A DNA stretch of 64,000 nt from Curvibacter microcysteis (GTDB lineage Bacteria > Pseudomonadota > Gammaproteobacteria > Burkholderiales > Burkholderiaceae_C): NCBI RefSeq assembly GCF_028649435.1, contig NZ_JAQSIN010000001.1; one strand, given 5' to 3'. The notes below the pieces were generated by a model, which was not told where the DNA came from, searched no databases, and worked only from the letters and a program-made list of their open reading frames with translations. Made by a program: the position numbers and the translations under genes. This document shows positions 59,758 through 64,000 of this stretch, piece after piece. Positions within the stretch are counted from its first letter, which is position 1. Every line of letters begins with the position of its first letter.

Positions 59758-60771
59758 ATGCGCGCTTTGATCCTTTCTGCATCTTTCACCTCACGCCGGC
59801 GCGGCCTGGCCGCTTTGGCGTGGGCCGCGCTGGCGGCCTGGGGCGCCCCCGCCGCGCTGGCCCAGGGCGGGGCGGCTGGCGGCCAGACCCAGCCCATTCG
59901 CCTGGTGGTGGGTTACGCCGCTGGTGGCCCAGTGGACGCCTCGGCGCGCTTGTTTGCGCCCGCCCTGGCCAAGGAGCTGGGCCAGCCCGTGGTGGTGGAA
60001 AACCGCCCGGGGGCTGGCGGCGCCATGGGCGGTGATACCGTGGCCAAGGCCGCACCCAACGGGCTGCTGCTGTTTTTTGCCGCCAGCCCGACCATGACCA
60101 TCAGCCCGCACATCCTCAAGTCCATGGCCTTCGACCCGGCCAAGGACCTGAGCGCGATCGCGCCCATCCTCAGCTACAGCAATGTGCTGGTGATCAACAA
60201 GGACCAGCCCTTCAAGACCTTGCCCGAGCTGGTGGCCTATGCGCGTGCCAACCCTGGCAAGCTGGCCTATGGCTCGGCCGGCATGGGGGCCTCCAACCAC
60301 CTGAGTGGCGAGTTGTTTGCGCTGCGCGCCGGCATCAAGCTGACCCATGTGCCTTACAAGGGCAACGCCCCGGCCATGACCGATGTGATCGGGGGCCAGC
60401 TCAGCATGATGTTCGACATCATCGGCAGCGCGCGCAACTACATCAGCGGCCAGCGTGTGCGGCCGCTGGCCGTGACCTCGCGCGAGCGCAATGCCTCCTT
60501 GCCCGAGGTGCCCACCATGACCGAGTCCGGCATCGCCGACTACGAGGTGGGCGGCTGGTACGGCCTGTACGGCCCGGCCCGCATGGCGCCTGAATCGGTG
60601 ACCCGGCTCAACGAAGCCACGCGCCGCGCGCTGGCGCAGGACGAACTCAAGGCCAAGCTGATCGAGCAAGGCTACGACCTGTGGACCGGCCCGCCCTCGG
60701 CGCTGGCCGAGCGCGCCGCGCGCGAGCTGGCCCTGTGGGGCACGGTGGCCAAGGGCGTGCAGGTGGATTGA
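59758..60771 (+). CDS. Bug/TctC-type periplasmic binding protein 6
   Basis: 337-residue orphan receptor with an export signal containing SRRRGLAALAWAALAAWG and cleavage near ALA-Q. The mature signatures are changed from the others: QPIRLVVGYAAGGPVD and PNGLLLFF instead of PDGYTx. A GGAGA ribosome site precedes the ATG. It is 5 bp upstream of a CoA-ligase gene, so receptor and ligase are likely to share a substrate. Confidence 0.92.
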   Translation: MRALILSASFTSRRRGLAALAWAALAAWGAPAALAQGGAAGGQTQPIRLVVGYAAGGPVDASARLFAPALAKELGQPVVVENRPGAGGAMGGDTVAKAAPNGLLLFFAASPTMTISPHILKSMAFDPAKDLSAIAPILSYSNVLVINKDQPFKTLPELVAYARANPGKLAYGSAGMGASNHLSGELFALRAGIKLTHVPYKGNAPAMTDVIGGQLSMMFDIIGSARNYISGQRVRPLAVTSRERNASLPEVPTMTESGIADYEVGGWYGLYGPARMAPESVTRLNEATRRALAQDELKAKLIEQGYDLWTGPPSALAERAARELALWGTVAKGVQVD

Positions 60772-60776
60772 ACGCG

Positions 60777-62333
60777 ATGAGCCTGAACACCGCCACCCCC
60801 AAGGCCCAGGCTGCGCCCACGCGCCTGCACCATTTGTTCGAGCGCCGCCTGGCTGCCACGCCCGAGGCGCCGTTTTTGTTCCTGCCCGACGCCGCCTGGC
60901 GCTACGCCCAACTGGGCGCCCAGGTCGACACCTTGGCCGCCGAGTTGTTGGCCCTGGGCGTGCTGCCCGGCGACCGCGTGCTGGCCGTGGCCGAGAACTG
61001 CCCCGAGCACATCGCCTTGCTGCTGGCCTGCAGCCGGGTGGGTGCCTGGTCCTGCGGTGTCAACGCGCGCATGGCGCGCGGCGAGATCGAGGCCTTTGTG
61101 GCCAAGGCCGACCCGCGCCTGGTGTACTTCACCAGCGCGGTCAGCCCCGCCGCACACGCCCATGGCGAATCGTTTCAGGCCCAGCCCTCGGCGCTGGCAG
61201 GCCTGAGCCGCAGTGCCCCGCGCACCCAGGCCACGCCCGAGCCCGCGCCCCTGGCCGAGCAGGTGGTGGCCATCATCTTCACCTCGGGCACCACGGGCGC
61301 GCCCAAGGGCGTGCTGGTCAGCCACGCCGGCCTGCTGCAGTTTGCCCAGGTGTCGGCCGCCTCGCGGGCGCTGACGCCGGCCGACCGCTCTTATGCCTGC
61401 GTGCCCATGACCCACATCTTTGGCCTGGGCACGGTGCTGGCGGCCTCGCTGCACGCGGGCGCGGGCCTGGTCATGCGCAGCCGTTTCGACCCGGCGGATT
61501 GCTGGGAAGCCCTGGCCCGTCAGCAGGTGTCCAACCTGCAAGGCCCGCCCGCGATGTTCACGCGCCTGCTGGCCTGGCGCGAGGAGCAGGGCGTGGCCGA
61601 TGGCCCGCCGGTGGCGCCGGCGCTGCGCTACGTTTACACCGGCGCCGCGCCGCTGGACCTGCCGCTCAAACGCGCGGTCGAGGCCTGCTTTGGCCAGCCT
61701 TTGCACCACGGCTATGGCCTGTCGGAGTACGCCGGCGCGGCCTGCCTGGTGCCGCGCGGCCAGTGGCGTGACGACAGCGCCGCGGGCTGGCCGGTGGCGG
61801 GCGCCGAGTGCCGCATCGTCAACGACGCGGGCCAGGACCTGGCGCCTGGCGAGCGCGGCGAGATCTGGCTGCGCGGCGTGGGCCTGATGCCAGGCTACTT
61901 CCGCGACCCGGCCGCCACAGCCCAGGTGATGCGTCCGGGCGGCTGGTACGCCACCGGCGACCTGGGCCAGATCGGGCCCGATGGCGCGCTGCAGGTGGTG
62001 GGGCGGCTCAAGGAAATGATCATCCGATCGGGCTTCAACGTCTACCCGGGCGAGGTGGAGAACGTGCTCAACCAGCACCCGCGCGTGCAGCGCTCGGCCG
62101 TGGTCGGGCGCCAGGAGTCTGACGGCAACGAGACCGTGCTGGCCTTTGTCGAGACCGTGGGCGGCCAGCCCCTGGACGCGGCCGAACTGGCCGCCTTGCA
62201 GGCCCTGCTGCGCGACCAGCTGGCGCCTTACAAGCAACCCAGCCAGATCCTGTCGATCGAGGCCTTGCCCATGACGCACAGCGGCAAGGTGCTCAAGCGC
62301 GCCTTGCTGGAGCGGCCTGAGGCCCTGAACTGA
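60777..62333 (+). CDS. AMP-forming acyl-CoA ligase 3
   Basis: 518-residue ANL-superfamily ligase. Motifs: FTSGTTGAPKGVLVSHAG, HHGYGLSEYAG, YATGDLGQIGPDG, GRLKEMIIRSGFNVYPGEVE and the C-terminal HSGKVLKRAL with the adenylation Lys. Shorter than the other two ligases, in the size class of cyclohexanecarboxylate, short/medium-chain or aryl-CoA ligases. It is flanked on both sides by Bug receptors. ATG at 60777 is 5 bp after the preceding stop. Confidence 0.9.
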   Translation: MSLNTATPKAQAAPTRLHHLFERRLAATPEAPFLFLPDAAWRYAQLGAQVDTLAAELLALGVLPGDRVLAVAENCPEHIALLLACSRVGAWSCGVNARMARGEIEAFVAKADPRLVYFTSAVSPAAHAHGESFQAQPSALAGLSRSAPRTQATPEPAPLAEQVVAIIFTSGTTGAPKGVLVSHAGLLQFAQVSAASRALTPADRSYACVPMTHIFGLGTVLAASLHAGAGLVMRSRFDPADCWEALARQQVSNLQGPPAMFTRLLAWREEQGVADGPPVAPALRYVYTGAAPLDLPLKRAVEACFGQPLHHGYGLSEYAGAACLVPRGQWRDDSAAGWPVAGAECRIVNDAGQDLAPGERGEIWLRGVGLMPGYFRDPAATAQVMRPGGWYATGDLGQIGPDGALQVVGRLKEMIIRSGFNVYPGEVENVLNQHPRVQRSAVVGRQESDGNETVLAFVETVGGQPLDAAELAALQALLRDQLAPYKQPSQILSIEALPMTHSGKVLKRALLERPEALN

Positions 62334-62368
62334 AGCCCCCACCCCTTTGAACCCCTCGGAGTCCTGCC

Positions 62369-63379
62369 ATGCGCTCTGCCTTTGAACCCTCTCTCGCGGC
62401 CCAGCGCCGCCGTCACCTGCTGGGCGCGGCCCTGGGCGCTGCGCTGCTGCCTGGCGGCGCGGCGCGGGCCCAGCCGGCCCCTGCTTACCCGGCGCGCTCG
62501 GTGCGTTTCATCGTGCCCTTCCCGGCGGGCGGGCCGGTGGACATCACCGGCCGCGCGCTGGCGCAAAAGCTGGGCGAGGCCTGGGGCCAGCCCACGCTGG
62601 TGGACAACCGCGCAGGCGCGGGCGGCATGGTGGGGGCCGAGGCGGCGGCGCGCGCCGCGCCCGACGGCCACACCTTGTTCGTCTGCAGCATCCACCACAG
62701 CGTGCTGCCGGCCTTGCGCCCCAAGATGAGCTACGACGTGGAGCGCGACTTTGTGCCGGTCAGCTTCGCGGCGCGCTTTCCGGTCATCTTGGTGGTGCAC
62801 CCCTCGCTGCCGGTCAAGTCCGTGGCCGAGCTGATCGCGCTGGACCGGGCCCGGCCCGGCACGCTGAGCTATGGCTCCTCGGGCAATGGCGGCGGCACCC
62901 ACCTGGCGGGTGAGCTGTTCAACCTGCTGGCCGGCACCCGGCTGCAGCATGTGCCCTACAAGGGCAGCGCCCCAGCCATGACCGATCTGCTGGGCAACCA
63001 GGTTCAGATCATGTTCAGCGACGCGCCCACCGCACTGCCCCAAATCAAGGCCGGCAAAGTGCGCGCCCTGGCCGTGGCCAGTCCGCAGCGCTCGGCCTTG
63101 CTGCCTGAGCTGCCCACGGTGGCCGAGACCGGCCTGCCTGGCTACGAGGCCTATTCCTGGGCGGGCGTGCTGGCGCCCACGGGCACGCCCGCAGCACTGG
63201 TGGGGCGGCTCAGCAGCGACATCCAGCAGGCCTTGAACCTGCCTGAGGTTCGGCAGCGCCTGCTGGAGGCCGGCGCCGAGGCCGCGCCCAGCAGCCCCGA
63301 GGCCTTTGGCCAGTTGCTGCGCAGCGAGATGCGCAAATGGGCCCAGGTGGTGCGGGCCGCCAACATCCAGATGGATTGA
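62369..63379 (+). CDS. Bug/TctC-type periplasmic binding protein 7
   Basis: 336-residue orphan receptor. The signal contains QRRRHLLGAALGAALLPGG and ends near ARA-Q; mature signatures are ARSVRFIVPFPAGGPVD, VDNRAGAGG and PDGHTL. Second receptor next to the same CoA-ligase, 35 bp downstream of it. A strong hairpin follows its stop and separates it from an ABC-type receptor gene. Confidence 0.93.
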   Translation: MRSAFEPSLAAQRRRHLLGAALGAALLPGGAARAQPAPAYPARSVRFIVPFPAGGPVDITGRALAQKLGEAWGQPTLVDNRAGAGGMVGAEAAARAAPDGHTLFVCSIHHSVLPALRPKMSYDVERDFVPVSFAARFPVILVVHPSLPVKSVAELIALDRARPGTLSYGSSGNGGGTHLAGELFNLLAGTRLQHVPYKGSAPAMTDLLGNQVQIMFSDAPTALPQIKAGKVRALAVASPQRSALLPELPTVAETGLPGYEAYSWAGVLAPTGTPAALVGRLSSDIQQALNLPEVRQRLLEAGAEAAPSSPEAFGQLLRSEMRKWAQVVRAANIQMD

Positions 63380-63388
63380 GTGCGTGTT

Positions 63389-63418
63389 GCAACAGGGGCC
63401 CGTCAGGGCCCCTGTTGC
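63389..63418 (+). terminator. Strong 13-bp hairpin after the seventh Bug gene
   Basis: GCAACAGGGGCCC (63389-63401) pairs perfectly with GGGCCCCTGTTGC (63406-63418) around a GTCA loop, 10 bp after the stop. Only two T follow, so it may be a partial terminator or an mRNA-stabilising stem between the receptor gene and the next transporter gene. Confidence 0.68.
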
Positions 63419-63476
63419 TTGGTGCGTGCGTGTGCGTGAGTGAGTCAGTTCAACCCTCCAAGGAAAGAGACAAACC

Positions 63477-64000
63477 ATGAGCAAGAAGACCTCCATCGCC
63501 CTGGCCGCCCTGTGCGCGCTGGGGCCCGCTGCGGTGCTGGCGCCGGCCCAGGCCCAGGGCAGCGCGGGCCCATTGAGTGACGACAAGGTGCGCATTGGCG
63601 TGCTGTCGGACATGTCGGGCCTGTATGCCGACACGGCGGGCAAGGGCTCGGCCGAGGCGGCCCGCATGGCCATCGAGGACTTTGGCGGCAAGGTGCTGGG
63701 CAAGCCCATCGAGCTGCTGATGGGGGACCACCAGAACAAGGCCGACATCGGGGCCTCGCTGGCACGGGGCTGGTACGACCGCGAGGGCGTGGACGCCATC
63801 GTCGACCTGAACAACTCGGCGGTCGCGGTGGCGGTGGGCAACCTGGCGCGCGAGCGCAACAAGATGCTGCTGCTGACCGGCACCGCCTCGGTGGCCATGA
63901 CCAACGAGAACTGCGGCCCGACCAGCATCCACTACGTGTACGACACCTATGCCATGGCCAATGGCGCGGCGCAGGGCATGCTGGGGCGCGGCGCCAAGAG
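63477..64000 (+). CDS. ABC-transporter substrate-binding protein (branched-chain amino acid type), 5' part
   Basis: The first 174 codons of a periplasmic binding protein of the LivJ/Peripla_BP_6 family; the gene runs off the right edge. A Sec signal (IALAALCALGPAAVLAPAQA) is followed by the type I binding fold: VRIGVLSDMSGLYAD, AARMAIEDFGGKVLG, and NMLLLTGTA-like central strand. In Burkholderiales such receptors next to CoA-ligase clusters commonly import aromatic or aliphatic acids. An AAGGAAAGAG ribosome site lies before the ATG. Matching permease and ATPase genes, if any, would be beyond the window. Confidence 0.9.
   Translation, partial: MSKKTSIALAALCALGPAAVLAPAQAQGSAGPLSDDKVRIGVLSDMSGLYADTAGKGSAEAARMAIEDFGGKVLGKPIELLMGDHQNKADIGASLARGWYDREGVDAIVDLNNSAVAVAVGNLARERNKMLLLTGTASVAMTNENCGPTSIHYVYDTYAMANGAAQGMLGRGAK

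Noticed and set aside
1..64000. tRNA/rRNA genes, CRISPR arrays, insertion sequences, attachment sites, phage genes, toxin-antitoxin or defence systems
   Set aside because: Both strands were read for cloverleaf-like segments, regularly spaced repeats, transposase or integrase motifs and terminal inverted repeats; none was convincing. The accessory character comes from catabolic genes only.

Overview
The window is GC-rich, almost entirely coding DNA from a betaproteobacterium, most likely order Burkholderiales and probably family Comamonadaceae. This is an inference from gene style: seven Bug/TctC-type periplasmic binding proteins sit beside CoA-transferases and CoA-ligases, with a TRAP sugar-acid cluster and tightly packed acyl-CoA operons. 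No rRNA, tRNA, CRISPR array, insertion sequence or prophage gene was seen. It reads as a catabolic stretch of a chromosome or large replicon.

Left part (1-10640): one plus-strand operon for activation and beta-oxidation of an acid. It holds a thiolase tail, two acyl-CoA dehydrogenases that look like a heteromeric pair, a crotonase, a class III CoA-transferase, two Bug proteins, a CoA-ligase and etfBA, and closes with a clear intrinsic terminator. Next come housekeeping-type genes (10658-15562): a SNF2 helicase, cobT and a membrane diguanylate cyclase. A racemase-like CoA-transferase / Bug protein / AraC-regulator operon follows (15810-19160), then a chemoreceptor with an AT-rich leader (19413-21173) and a VOC protein.

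Middle (21816-34392): malic enzyme, a Bug protein and D-tartrate dehydratase on the minus strand with a divergent LysR gene. Then come small oxidoreductases, hydrolases and regulators. These include an ECF41-type sigma factor whose own gene and whose neighbouring AhpD-like gene are each preceded by a sequence of the form (T/G)GTCACA-N16-CGTC.

Sugar-acid region (34592-43766): a LysR gene diverges from a TRAP transporter operon that encodes D-xylonate dehydratase (xylD), 2-keto-3-deoxy-D-xylonate dehydratase (xylX), an SDR dehydrogenase and a diketo-acid hydrolase. Two possible exits from the same 2-keto-3-deoxy acid are therefore encoded together: to 2-oxoglutarate semialdehyde, and by oxidation plus hydrolysis to pyruvate and a C2 acid.

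Right part (45169-64000): a second, larger acyl-CoA region containing three Bug proteins, two CoA-ligases, two acyl-CoA dehydrogenases, paired MaoC hydratases, a crotonase, three SDRs (one like 2,4-dienoyl-CoA reductase), an SCP-x thiolase, and a DUF35 protein overlapping a thiolase-fold gene that has lost the catalytic cysteines. It also has a flavin-dependent NADH:quinone reductase, a PaaI thioesterase and the start of an ABC-transporter binding protein. The Cys-less thiolase/DUF35 pair suggests retro-aldol rather than thiolytic chain cleavage and is, with the ECF41 circuit and the double-exit sugar-acid operon, the most interesting content here. Functions are assigned by reading the sequence; no database search was possible.
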